Source: Methylococcales bacterium
Lineage (GTDB): Bacteria > Pseudomonadota > Gammaproteobacteria > Methylococcales > Methylomonadaceae
Assembly: GCA_028712795.1 (NCBI GenBank)
Contig: JAQTPT010000006.1
Coordinates: 1 to 64,000 of the forward strand
DNA length: 64,000 nt
Direction: 5' to 3'
The position numbers and the translations under genes were made by a program. The notes below the pieces were generated by a model, which was given only the letters and a program-made list of their open reading frames with translations, was not told where the DNA came from and did no database searches. How positions within the stretch are numbered: position 1 is the stretch's first letter; every line of letters starts with the position of its first letter. Below are positions 47,263-56,317 of this stretch, piece by piece.

Positions 47263-47696
47263 GGTAAAACCTCACTCAGCCAAACCAAAGGGTTATAGAC
47301 TGTAATATTTAACTGACTGATGCCTGCTACTTTTTTTATAAACTTATCATCAACTGTCAACAGCACATCGGCATGCTGTTCTGAGCAAGCTAAATGTAAA
47401 GCATCGAAAGATTGCACACCAAATCGCTCAAATTCATTAGCTCTTGTGGCGATTAACGGATTAATTTGAATAATCTCGCTAGCGAGCGATTCTATTGCCA
47501 TTAATTCTTTTCTTCTGGATTCGTCCACGATTTTTGATATTTCAAACTTTAAAACTTTGCTACTGACTAAATTCCATTTTTGTTGTTCAACTAAGGTGAG
47601 AATAGTTTTTATTGCTTCTGCTTCTAAATGCACCCTAAGATTTGATTGGTCATCAAAAGGTCTATTTAAACAGCAGTTATCCATATATATTTTCAT
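47259..47696 (-). CDS. PIN domain toxin, module 2
   Basis: A 145-residue PIN protein starting MKIYMDNCCLNRPFDDQSNL. Metal acids appear at D6, E52 (KFEISKI), D98 (SFDALHLA) and D116/D117 (TVDDKFI). Here the toxin gene comes first and the partner second, the reverse of module 1 and of vapBC. The gene starts 64 bases after the fhcA stop. Confidence 0.86.
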   Translation of the reverse strand: MKIYMDNCCLNRPFDDQSNLRVHLEAEAIKTILTLVEQQKWNLVSSKVLKFEISKIVDESRRKELMAIESLASEIIQINPLIATRANEFERFGVQSFDALHLACSEQHADVLLTVDDKFIKKVAGISQLNITVYNPLVWLSEVLP

Positions 47697-47760
47697 GACA
47701 TTATTACACCATCAAAATGATGCCACTCGTTCCCACCATCCTCATAGCACAGACACTTCA

Positions 47761-49419
47761 TCAACTTCTCAACGGATGCACGGTAATACTTCCCCGCCCA
47801 TCTTCTGTGATTTCATCATCACTAATTTTAAAGTTACCCATTTTCATGGTCAGGTAACGGTCGAAATAATCTTTCAAGTCTTTTTCGACCGATGGATCAA
47901 AGTCGGGCTTGATGGTGTGGGTTGTTCCCCATTTCGTAGAAACTACTTTGCCATCAACCACGACCAACTGACCGTCTTTAAACACATAATCGGGTTTTTC
48001 AAACATACGTTGGCGGTCGGCATTGCCGGTGTAAACAGTGATGTCCGCCCAGTTGCCTGCGCTTAAACCGCCCCGGTCTTTTAAACCGATTAATTTGGCC
48101 GCGCCGGCACGGGTCATGATGGCGATTTCCTGTAACGTGTACTCGCGCTCAATGGAGGCCAATGTCGTCATTTTTTGGGCTTCTGGATGAATGGTTGATA
48201 GCACCTCATTACGGAAACTTCTGTCCATTAACAAACGGATCAAATGCGGATAACTGGTAAACGGCGCGCCATTCGGGTGGTCGGTGGTTAAAAAAATGCG
48301 CCACGGGTCATTAACCAACAGGAAGGTCTCCAGTCCTATCGCCCATTGCAAGGCATTGACAAAGTTTTTATCTTTGTATTTGAACGGTACAACACCGCAG
48401 CCAGCGTCGCACTCAATATCCATTGTCACCCATTTATTAGGGCTGGCAAACTTATGATTGGCGTGTTGACGCATACTATCGCCCGATGCCGTGACGGTTT
48501 GACCAAACAGAATCTGCCCAACGTCGATGGTGATATTTTTGTTTTTATTGATGGCTTCGGCGATCTGCGCCGCGCCCGATGAAAACTTGAAATCACCCTC
48601 AGTGCCATAGCTGTGGAACTGTATATGCGTCAAGTGCATCGGCAGGCCGCCGATGCCCTGAATGGTATCCAGGGTGGTTTGCATATTGCCTGGCACACCC
48701 AGATTACAGCCGTGGACATGCAGCGGATGCGGCACGCCGATTTCTTTAACGGCGGTTGCCAAGACTTGCAGAATATCACGCGGCGTCACGCCATAATGTG
48801 CGTTTTGCTCATCCAAATCCAGTTTGCGCTGGTTAAATTTAAAGGCATTAATGCCGCCGGGATTGACGACTTTAACCCCGATGGCTTTGGCCGATTGCAT
48901 CGTCCAGGCCACATAATCGTTGATGGCTTTCTGGTCTTTTTTAGCCGTTAACATACGCAACAAATAATCATCGCTGCCCAGCATGACATAACCGCCTTTA
49001 TCCAGAATAGGAATATCGGCCATTTCCATGTGCGCCTGAAGTGCATTAATTGGCAAGATAGCCGGTTCAAAACCGGCGGTATAGCCCATTTCCGCATAAC
49101 GGTAGCCCGTTACAAAGGTGCTGGGCGTGGCGTGACCACAGCCGGAACGGGTAATATCCGTGCGCAGCACGGGATCGTGCCTATGATCTTCCGGCAATAA
49201 AGTTCTGGCAATATTGACTTTACCGCCGCCGATATGCGTGTGCATATCAATAGCGCCGGACATGACTATTTTGCCATTTAAATCGTATTCTTTATCAACT
49301 TGAATAGTTTCAGTTGGTTTTTTAACAATACGCCCGTCTTGAATGTAAATATCTTGCTGCTGGCCATCAACCCCGCTTGCAGGATCATAAACCGTTCCAC
49401 CTGTTAACTTAATCAACAT
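47761..49419 (-). CDS. fhcA: Formyltransferase/hydrolase complex subunit A
   Basis: A 552-residue amidohydrolase-fold protein, homologue of formylmethanofuran dehydrogenase subunit A, which hydrolyses formyl-methofuran to formate. The metal motif GAIDMHTHIGGGKVN is near residue 55. HGCNLGVPGNMQTTL, LTHIQFHSYG and LTTDHPNGAPFTSYP carry further ligands. I chose ATG at 49419 (MLIKLTGGTVYDPASG), the usual start of FhcA; the upstream in-frame start at 49476 would add 19 residues. The gene follows fhcB by 59 bases. After it, the operon is broken by two toxin-antitoxin modules. Confidence 0.95.
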   Translation of the reverse strand: MLIKLTGGTVYDPASGVDGQQQDIYIQDGRIVKKPTETIQVDKEYDLNGKIVMSGAIDMHTHIGGGKVNIARTLLPEDHRHDPVLRTDITRSGCGHATPSTFVTGYRYAEMGYTAGFEPAILPINALQAHMEMADIPILDKGGYVMLGSDDYLLRMLTAKKDQKAINDYVAWTMQSAKAIGVKVVNPGGINAFKFNQRKLDLDEQNAHYGVTPRDILQVLATAVKEIGVPHPLHVHGCNLGVPGNMQTTLDTIQGIGGLPMHLTHIQFHSYGTEGDFKFSSGAAQIAEAINKNKNITIDVGQILFGQTVTASGDSMRQHANHKFASPNKWVTMDIECDAGCGVVPFKYKDKNFVNALQWAIGLETFLLVNDPWRIFLTTDHPNGAPFTSYPHLIRLLMDRSFRNEVLSTIHPEAQKMTTLASIEREYTLQEIAIMTRAGAAKLIGLKDRGGLSAGNWADITVYTGNADRQRMFEKPDYVFKDGQLVVVDGKVVSTKWGTTHTIKPDFDPSVEKDLKDYFDRYLTMKMGNFKISDDEITEDGRGSITVHPLRS

Positions 49420-49478
49420 TTTGTTTTCCGAATTACATGGATGTAATGAATGCATAAAATGCAGGAGCAATTTCATGC

Positions 49479-50738
49479 CTACAAAGCTTGTTCAATGGCA
49501 TTCAGTACGTGAGCCGTACTGGGCAAACCGGAATCGCGTAATTTCTTCAAGCGAATGGCAACCACATTATCCGTGCGATAGGCATGACCAGCATGATCAA
49601 TGCCTGGTGTGCCGACAGGAATAAATACATCCGGTTCTTTTGCGAAAGTCATGCCTGAACGCCCCACCACAATAGTCGGCAATGACGTTGCCGGTGCCAC
49701 GGAGTTGACGTTAAACGCCTGCACCCAAACCAGGGCATCGGCCTCACCGTTTGCCAATAATAAATTAGTGTCGTTTAAAAAAGGGTCGTATTCAGGATAC
49801 CCGCGACTAAAGCGGGTTCGCGCCGGATAGCCTGTTGTCCAGCCGCAAACCTGATTGGCTGTTTGGTCACCTTCCTTGCCCGCCAAGGGCAAGCCGGAGC
49901 AACGGGTATTTTGATCATTAATGTCTTTAATCATTTCCGACAGCGTCTGTACGGTCAATTCGGCCTGACGGTAAGACAGCGCCCCGGCCGCCCAGGTAAC
50001 GACGCTGTACCTGGCGGCTTTGAATTTATCGACAATCGCTTGCAAGTCAGCCACCGCAATACCGCAAACCGAGGCAGCGCGTATCGGCTGCCCTTTTACC
50101 AGCGCCCGTAATACCGCAACGACTTCGGGCAAATCTTCTGTTGCACAAGCCAAAATCCGTGCTTTTTGACCGCTTGGCGAAGTTGACGCATCTCCCGAAG
50201 GCGCTTTGCCTAAATAAATCACCTCACGATGACGGGTGTCATCGAGAAACATGGCTTCTTTATTCCACAGATAGCGCTCAAAAAAGCGAGGCGCAAAGGC
50301 TTCCAAATCCGTACCTACAACCAGCAATAAATCACAGCGATTTTTAACTTCCGCCAACGTGGTGTTTATCCAGCCGGAATCTTGCAGCGCCAGAAAGTTA
50401 TTACGCGCACCGGTGAAATTCATATTATCGACCACAGCGCCGCAACGATCCGCCAAGGCCAGCAAACCCCGCATGCCGTTGACATCGGTTGCGCAGCCGC
50501 CAATCACGGGTAGCCGTGTGTCTTTTAATAAAGCCGCCGCCGTGGCGATGGCGACATCCAGACTGACTTCTTTACCATCAACACGGGGGCAGGTGTCGGT
50601 AATCGCCTGCTCAAACGCAGGCGTATTAACCGCACAGCCATTCTCCATTACTTTCAGCGATACGCCATCAACCCTGATGGTCAGATCATCCGTGCCAATA
50701 CCGCAAAAAGGGCTCGGTACTTCAGTTATCTCGGTCAT
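49479..50738 (-). CDS. fhcB: Formyltransferase/hydrolase complex subunit B
   Basis: A 419-residue homologue of formylmethanofuran dehydrogenase subunit B (molybdopterin oxidoreductase-like fold). GGCATDVNGMRGLLALADRC, NNFLALQDSGWINTTLAEVK and IPVGTPGIDHAGHAYRTDNV are conserved. In bacterial Fhc this subunit has no redox activity. ATG at 50738 has an AAGGACAG ribosome site. First gene of the operon. Confidence 0.95.
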   Translation of the reverse strand: MTEITEVPSPFCGIGTDDLTIRVDGVSLKVMENGCAVNTPAFEQAITDTCPRVDGKEVSLDVAIATAAALLKDTRLPVIGGCATDVNGMRGLLALADRCGAVVDNMNFTGARNNFLALQDSGWINTTLAEVKNRCDLLLVVGTDLEAFAPRFFERYLWNKEAMFLDDTRHREVIYLGKAPSGDASTSPSGQKARILACATEDLPEVVAVLRALVKGQPIRAASVCGIAVADLQAIVDKFKAARYSVVTWAAGALSYRQAELTVQTLSEMIKDINDQNTRCSGLPLAGKEGDQTANQVCGWTTGYPARTRFSRGYPEYDPFLNDTNLLLANGEADALVWVQAFNVNSVAPATSLPTIVVGRSGMTFAKEPDVFIPVGTPGIDHAGHAYRTDNVVAIRLKKLRDSGLPSTAHVLNAIEQAL

Positions 50739-50890
50739 TCAGCTGTCCTTTATAAAATTGGCTCTCTCACAAGGCACTCGTGTAAACAGCAGATGCCCGT
50801 TACTTTGTGCCGATATTCTAACCTTAATTCATAACCCTGTCTCAATAAACCGTAGACCGGCTTCATCAAATTCGGGTTTTGAAGCCTCCG

Positions 50891-51256
50891 CTACAACCCT
50901 ATTTCAAACAGCAACTTAACGGACACATAAACAACCAGCAACATTGCAAATAGGTAGGCACAGAATAGCAACGGCTTTTCTATAAACGTTTTCAGCAACG
51001 TGCTCTGCTGCCCCGCTTTTTTACTTTGCAAATAATTCTCACGCGAAGTCAGAAATCGCTGTTGTTGATAGGCGTTGAGCAAATCCCTGGCTTTTTCCAA
51101 CTCGACATCATTCCTAAGCCACAGTGCGGGCATGGACATCCCCCAGTTTCCTGCTGATGTTTCATAAAAATCGATGTTCTGTTCAGCAAGCAGTTCGCGA
51201 ACTTCATCTGCTTCATCCTCGGGCACGCCGCGCAGGGAAAATAATAATATCGTCAT
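50891..51256 (-). CDS. DUF6164 family protein
   Basis: A 121-residue protein. ILLFSLRGVPEDEADEVREL and IDFYETSAGNWGMSMPALWL in the soluble N-terminal part and one C-terminal membrane helix (about 92-115) match the family now called DUF6164. Function is unknown. ATG at 51256 is preferred to a TTG four codons earlier. It is monocistronic, upstream of and on the same strand as fhcB, with a 152-base gap. Confidence 0.82.
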   Translation of the reverse strand: MTILLFSLRGVPEDEADEVRELLAEQNIDFYETSAGNWGMSMPALWLRNDVELEKARDLLNAYQQQRFLTSRENYLQSKKAGQQSTLLKTFIEKPLLFCAYLFAMLLVVYVSVKLLFEIGL

Positions 51257-51421
51257 GATGTTGGGCAATTGGAAACGCAGTGAAGTTGAAATGAGCTATT
51301 ATAGCGGCAACTTATTCACGCGCACTGACAAAACGCGGCAAGATCTTGGCCGGGAGGGCTAAAACTGGACTGTCCATCCTTGACTCTTCTTCACAGCGCA
51401 TAGTAAAGCATATAAAAAGCA

Positions 51422-51976
51422 ATGGATAAAAAAGACCAACAATTGATAACAGCAACCCAAGCCTGGTTAAAAAACATCATTATTGAATACAGCATTTGTC
51501 CTTTTGCCAAACATGAGCTGGAACGCGGAAGTATCCGTTTTAGCGTCGACCACGACACAGAAATTGAACGCTGCCTGTTAAATTTGATGCTGGAATGTGA
51601 CCGGTTGAATATTGATTCAAGCATTGAAACCACGCTACTGATTTATGATCGCGCTTTTACGTCATTCGACGACTATTTGGATTTTCTTGAACTTGCCGAG
51701 ACTCTGTTAATTGAAGAGGACTATGAAGGTGTTTACCAATTAGCCAGCTTTCATCCGGATTACTGTTTTGAAGGCGCAAAACAGGACGATCCGGCTAACT
51801 ATACCAACCGCTCGCCCTATCCACTGTTACATTTATTGCGGGAAACCAGCATTGAGCGGGCAGTAGCTACCTACCCAAATACTGAAAACATCCCGCAACG
51901 AAATATTGAGTTAACGCGCGAATTGGGGCTTTCCAAAATGCGGGCGTTATTAGCCGCGTGTTTTCCATCTAAATAA
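51422..51976 (+). CDS. DUF1415 family protein
   Basis: A 184-residue soluble protein. TQAWLKNIIIEYSICPFAKH with a conserved CPFA near residue 26, GVYQLASFHPDYCFEGAKQD and NRSPYPLLHLLRE are the DUF1415 hallmarks. Function is unknown. ATG at 51422; monocistronic. Confidence 0.9.
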   Translation: MDKKDQQLITATQAWLKNIIIEYSICPFAKHELERGSIRFSVDHDTEIERCLLNLMLECDRLNIDSSIETTLLIYDRAFTSFDDYLDFLELAETLLIEEDYEGVYQLASFHPDYCFEGAKQDDPANYTNRSPYPLLHLLRETSIERAVATYPNTENIPQRNIELTRELGLSKMRALLAACFPSK

Positions 51977-52054
51977 CGGCAAGTAAATCACCGGAATAAT
52001 ATAGATATTATCGTTGAAGCTGTTTAATCCGTTGCTGCCATATAAAACATAACA

Positions 52055-52807
52055 TTATTCAGCTTTTTCATCCACAGCCGTCGTTTCAGCAGCAGCATGT
52101 TCAGCGGGAGTTTCTTCGGTACCAAAGTCTTTTTCAACCAGTTTCCATTTCGAGGAAGTGGGATCAACAACAGCCTCTTTATTTCCAGCCGCCTCTTCAG
52201 TTTTTTTAGTTAACGTTTCCATGAACTCTACAAACCAATCTTGTTCTTTAACGCCGGTTAGATCCGGGTCGTTTAGAATATCCTTGGCTTCTGGCAGAGT
52301 GACCTTATCCCGAGCAGTTTCCAAGGCCTTCAAGCATGCCTCTTTATTACCTCGTAAACCATAAATACAAGCCAAATTATAAGAAGCCGTCCCTGCTTGA
52401 ATAACGTTGGCTTTTTCGAATTGTTTTCTGGCCAATTCGTACAGCTCGCTATCAGGCTTGACTTTTTTAAGCCGTGCCAGATCCATATAAGCAACACCGC
52501 CATTGATTGCAGACCCCAGATAATCGGGATTAATCAGCAAACAAAATGCGAACCTGTCAATTGCATCCTGATATATTCTGGCCGCCTCATCACCGGTTTT
52601 GGTTTTTGCCTGATGCAATAAAGCAAAACCCCAATTGTATAAGGCATCAGCCCGCAGCGGGTCGTCGTGCAGGACATCTGCGTAGCCTTGATAAGCGGCT
52701 TTATACAGGCCATCAGCTGTACTGCCTTCACTTTTACGGGCTTTTGCGGTTTGCTCAATGGTTGCATTGAGTTTGGATCTTTTGGTGAACGATGCTAACA
52801 GCGACAT
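52055..52807 (-). CDS. TPR repeat protein
   Basis: A 250-residue protein with several tetratricopeptide repeats (about 35-165: ADALYNWGFALLHQAKTKTG, SAINGGVAYMDLARLK, GTASYNLACIYGLRGNKEAC) and an acidic C-terminal tail. There is no signal peptide, so it is likely cytosolic and may serve as a protein-binding scaffold. ATG at 52807; monocistronic. No specific partner can be named. Confidence 0.8.
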   Translation of the reverse strand: MSLLASFTKRSKLNATIEQTAKARKSEGSTADGLYKAAYQGYADVLHDDPLRADALYNWGFALLHQAKTKTGDEAARIYQDAIDRFAFCLLINPDYLGSAINGGVAYMDLARLKKVKPDSELYELARKQFEKANVIQAGTASYNLACIYGLRGNKEACLKALETARDKVTLPEAKDILNDPDLTGVKEQDWFVEFMETLTKKTEEAAGNKEAVVDPTSSKWKLVEKDFGTEETPAEHAAAETTAVDEKAE

Positions 52808-52901
52808 TACATGGACTCCTGACTTTAAGGGTTATTGGTCGAAATATTATAGGATAACAGTGGTACTTCTTACGGCACTATTAAATATTCGTGAAACAGG
52901 C

Positions 52902-53564
52902 TTACTCTTTTCCTGATAAAAAAGGCACAAAAGTAACGTCTTCCAGTTCTTCAATATCAAAACCACTTGCCGTTCGGGTCACCCGCTGTAATATTTGTTG
53001 TCCGCTGATCCCTATGGGAATGACCATAACTCCGCCAATGGCTAGCTGTTGTAACAAAATTGGCGGGATTTCAGCGGGGGCCGCAGACGCAATAATGCCA
53101 TCGAACAGCGCATATTCGGGCCACCCCTGATAACCGTCATTGTAAAGATAACTGATATTTTTAAGCTTTAAATCCCATAAATAGCTTTTTGCTTTTTTCT
53201 GTAACGGCAAGATTCTTTCAATGGAATACACATGATCGACTAGCTGCGCCAGAATGGCAGTCTGATATCCGCACCCCGTCCCTATTTCAAGCACCTTGCC
53301 TAAATGACCGGATGAACCCAATAGCAGTTCAGTCATCTTTGCGACGATATAAGGCTGGGAAATAGTTTGATTATAACCAATCGGTAGTGCAGTATCTTCG
53401 TATGCCCTGCTGGACAAGGCTTCATCCATAAAAATATGCCTGGGGGTATCACGCATGATTTCAAGGATTTTCTTATTATGGATACCCTGCTCGGATAAGC
53501 GCTTAATCATGCGCTCACGCGTGCGCAGGGAAGTCATGCCTATGCCTTGTAGGCTTGGGTTCAT
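52902..53564 (-). CDS. pcm: Protein-L-isoaspartate O-methyltransferase
   Basis: A 220-residue SAM-dependent enzyme repairing isoaspartyl damage in proteins. LPIGYNQTISQPYIVAKMTE near 70, motif I VLEIGTGCGYQTAILAQL and FDGIIASAAPAEIPP are typical. ATG at 53564 has a perfect GGAGG site, and the surE stop lies two bases upstream. The surE-pcm order is conserved in gammaproteobacteria. Confidence 0.96.
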   Translation of the reverse strand: MNPSLQGIGMTSLRTRERMIKRLSEQGIHNKKILEIMRDTPRHIFMDEALSSRAYEDTALPIGYNQTISQPYIVAKMTELLLGSSGHLGKVLEIGTGCGYQTAILAQLVDHVYSIERILPLQKKAKSYLWDLKLKNISYLYNDGYQGWPEYALFDGIIASAAPAEIPPILLQQLAIGGVMVIPIGISGQQILQRVTRTASGFDIEELEDVTFVPFLSGKE

Positions 53565-53566
53565 TG

Positions 53567-54316
53567 CTAGGCCTCCTTTGGCAGCCATGCTGCTAATTCA
53601 TTGATTCGCTGGTACCAGGTTAAATCGATTTGTAAGGGTGTAACCGACACATAGCCAGCATTAATTGCATAAAAATCAGTCCCTGGACCAGCATCCTGCT
53701 CCGCTCCCGGCGGACCGACCCAGTAAATAATCCGTCCGCGCGGATCTTCGCTTTTGACGACTGGCTCCGATTTATGCCTCTGCCCAAGGCGTGTCGCCTG
53801 ATAACCCTTTAACTCTTTTATCGCAACATCCGGTACGTTGACATTAAGAATGGTGTCTTTTGGCAAAGGGTTTTTGATCAATTGTTTTAATAGCGTCACT
53901 GCGACCTGCCCTGCGGTATCAAAGTGGCAGGGATTACTGCCCGCCAAAGAAATGGCGATGGCGGGCAACCCTAAAAACCTGCCCTCGGTTGCCGCGGCAA
54001 CAGTGCCTGAATAAAGCACGTCATCCCCCAGGTTGGAGCCATGATTAATACCCGCAAAAACCATGTCGGGCTCTTTGTCAAGAAAACCCGTTATCGCCAA
54101 ATGCACGCAATCCGTAGGCGTGCCATCCACCTTAATAAAACCGTTATCGGCTGTATAGGCACGCAAGGGCATTTCCAGCGTTAAGGAATTACTGGCGGCA
54201 CTCCGGTTTCTATCAGGTGCAACCACCGATATTACGGCATGATCACGCAAGGCATTGGCTAATGCAGCAAGGCCTTCAGCCAGGTACCCGTCATCATTGC
54301 TTAACAAAATATGCAT
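53567..54316 (-). CDS. surE: 5'/3'-nucleotidase SurE
   Basis: A 249-residue metal-dependent nucleotidase for stationary-phase survival. The metal site [50 protein letters not shown] and the C-terminal [20 protein letters not shown] are conserved. ATG at 54316 is preferred to TTG two codons upstream. Confidence 0.96.
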   Translation of the reverse strand: MHILLSNDDGYLAEGLAALANALRDHAVISVVAPDRNRSAASNSLTLEMPLRAYTADNGFIKVDGTPTDCVHLAITGFLDKEPDMVFAGINHGSNLGDDVLYSGTVAAATEGRFLGLPAIAISLAGSNPCHFDTAGQVAVTLLKQLIKNPLPKDTILNVNVPDVAIKELKGYQATRLGQRHKSEPVVKSEDPRGRIIYWVGPPGAEQDAGPGTDFYAINAGYVSVTPLQIDLTWYQRINELAAWLPKEA

Positions 54317-54391
54317 TATCAATTCGCCATTAAGCGTAATAAGCTATAAAATCAGACATATTAGCAACAATACCAGACAAAATCAGCTTTC

Positions 54392-54961
54392 GTGGCAAAA
54401 AAAACGCTCACCTCAGAAGACCGTGATTTATTTCGCCGTTCCATCGGAAAAGTTCGCTTGGTAAAAAGCGATAAGGTACTGTTAAATAAAGACAACAACC
54501 CCAAGCCTTACCCTAAGCCCTTGAGCACTGATGTAAGCGGTCATTTATCCGGCCCGGCAGCGATTGATATTGAAAATGTCGGGCTTGAAGATAGCCTGAG
54601 CTTTATCGCGCCGGGCTTGCAAAACAATGTGTTAAAAAAATTGCGGCGAGGTTTTTTTAGCTTGGATGCAGAGATTGATTTGCATGGCTTAACCAGTAGC
54701 GCGGCTAAAAAACAACTGCTACATTTTCTCCATGATTGCGCGGAAACCGGTTGCCGTTGTGTGCATATTGTTCATGGCAAAGGCTATCGCTCCGCTGACA
54801 ATCACCCTGTCCTCAAAAACAATCTCAACTTATGGCTGAGACAACACAAAGATGTCCAGGCCTTTTGTTCCGCGCCACCCAAAGACGGTGGCACCGGCGC
54901 AGTCTTTGTATTGCTGCAGTTGGCAAAAAAATATAGCCATTACAGTGATGCTGAGTCATAG
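54392..54961 (+). CDS. Smr domain protein
   Basis: A 189-residue protein with a C-terminal Smr (MutS2-related nuclease) domain (about 95-175: EIDLHGLTSSAAKKQLLHFL and HIVHGKGYRS). The DLHG and HGKG motifs are present. Stand-alone Smr proteins in E. coli (SmrA, SmrB) cut nucleic acids; SmrB rescues collided ribosomes. The start is GTG at 54392. It is divergent from surE. Confidence 0.9.
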   Translation: MAKKTLTSEDRDLFRRSIGKVRLVKSDKVLLNKDNNPKPYPKPLSTDVSGHLSGPAAIDIENVGLEDSLSFIAPGLQNNVLKKLRRGFFSLDAEIDLHGLTSSAAKKQLLHFLHDCAETGCRCVHIVHGKGYRSADNHPVLKNNLNLWLRQHKDVQAFCSAPPKDGGTGAVFVLLQLAKKYSHYSDAES

Positions 54962-55094
54962 ATAAAATCCCTCCATGGAATCAAAACCAACCGTTTCGCA
55001 AGGCTTGCAAACTCAGACCAATCTCGATAAATCTCCAACTTTTAATAAATTCCCAGCAGTAAGATAGCGCTCAACGATTTATTTTTATTTGATG

Positions 55095-55112
55095 CGTATA
55101 GGTATTTATACG
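55095..55112. promoter_or_regulatory. CGTATA-N6-TATACG motif, site 3
   Basis: cgtataggtatttatacg, a perfect palindrome in its six-base arms. Its reverse complement matches site 2 in 17 of 18 bases. It lies 134 bases before the small ORF at 55246, with no other gene in between. Confidence 0.5.
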
Positions 55113-55245
55113 GATAGTTTAAGTACCTTCAAGATATTAGAATTGTTACCGCTTGGAATAGCAACTTTTAAGCTGTACAACGAAGTTCCCATCCAAGATA
55201 GAGTTCATCTAATCCTTTCTAATATCTCTAACCTATGGAATTAAA

Positions 55246-55446
55246 ATGAAAACTGAATACATTGACCTACAGCAGCTAATGTGCATTCTTGATGAATCCA
55301 ATATTGTTCATACAAAAAGGCATGACATTAATACCTTAATTCATACCATTAAACATCCCGACTTTGGCATCGCGGCTATCAAAGAGAATGCAGTAGGCGG
55401 TGGTATTTTAATTTACGAACAACGCCTTCAATCAATACACGCTTGA
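55246..55446 (+). CDS. Hypothetical protein, 66 residues
   Basis: ATG at 55246 with a GGAA-type site. The product MKTEYIDLQQLMCILDESNI and on has a balanced, helix-sheet-like composition (HPDFGIAAIKENAVGGGILI), which suggests a real small cytosolic protein. Not recognised. The motif at 55095-55112 lies upstream. Confidence 0.55.
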   Translation: MKTEYIDLQQLMCILDESNIVHTKRHDINTLIHTIKHPDFGIAAIKENAVGGGILIYEQRLQSIHA

Positions 55447-55655
55447 ATATATTGCCCATCAATTCAGAATAACAATAGGCGCAATTATAAAGACTCACAA
55501 ACAACTTGAGTTGTTTTGGTTGTAGGAATCTGGACTTGCAAGCCATAGCAGCTTAGGAGCATGTATTAAATGACTTGAATCGCTGTATTTTTGTCCAGGT
55601 TATTTAGGAACGAGCTCAAAATAATATAGGCAACTTCTGAAATTGTCTTGTCAGG

Positions 55656-55686
55656 GGGGAATGGCAGCATGATTCCATTGCCCCCA
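55656..55686 (+). other. GC-rich stem-loop before the acetyltransferase gene
   Basis: gggggaatgg pairs with ccattgccccc around a 10-base loop, with one bulged base. It lies about 36 bases before the GNAT start and could affect its transcript. The role is unknown. Confidence 0.4.
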
Positions 55687-55721
55687 GATGATTAATAGCC
55701 ACAAACCAGGCAGTTTAAACC

Positions 55722-56168
55722 ATGATCACTATCCGCACTGCAAAACCATCCGATATTCCACAACTGGTAGAGCTGCTGAAAGCGCTTTTTACTATTGAGG
55801 CGGATTTTAATTTTGATCAGGACAAACAGGCGTGCGGATTGGAACTGCTACTCAACAGCGATAAGGATTGTATTCTGGTGGCTGAACTGCTTGGCGAAAG
55901 AAGGGTGCTGGGCATGTGTACGGTACAAACCTTGATTTCAACAGCGGAAGGCGGCCTGGTCGGTTTGCTTGAAGACTTGGTTGTTGCTGCCGATTTTCGT
56001 AATCAGGGGCTGGGCGGAAAACTGCTTTCCGAGTCTGTTAAATGGGCTGAATGCCAGGGTCTTAAACGCTTGCAGTTATTGGCGGACAAAAACAACCTGC
56101 CGGCTTTGAGTTTTTATGGAAAACAAGGCTGGGAATCGACACAGCTGATTTGTTTGAGAAAGCGTTAG
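55722..56168 (+). CDS. GNAT family N-acetyltransferase
   Basis: A 148-residue acetyltransferase. MITIRTAKPSDIPQLVELLK opens the GNAT fold, LEDLVVAADFRNQGLGGKLL (about 88-107) is the acetyl-CoA motif A with R/Q-x-x-G-x-G/A, and NLPALSFYGKQGWEST is motif B. The substrate is unknown. ATG at 55722; monocistronic, convergent with the nif operon. Confidence 0.92.
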   Translation: MITIRTAKPSDIPQLVELLKALFTIEADFNFDQDKQACGLELLLNSDKDCILVAELLGERRVLGMCTVQTLISTAEGGLVGLLEDLVVAADFRNQGLGGKLLSESVKWAECQGLKRLQLLADKNNLPALSFYGKQGWESTQLICLRKR

Positions 56169-56317
56169 ATAACGCGCAAAAACCTCCACAGATTCACCGG
56201 TTAAAATTAGGGCGGTAGCTTTCCTTCGTTGAATGACAAACGTATTCATAACCTGAGAACAAGCTACAGATTCATGGACAGAAAGGCGATTTGTTAGCGC
56301 CCTATATTAATGGTGTC

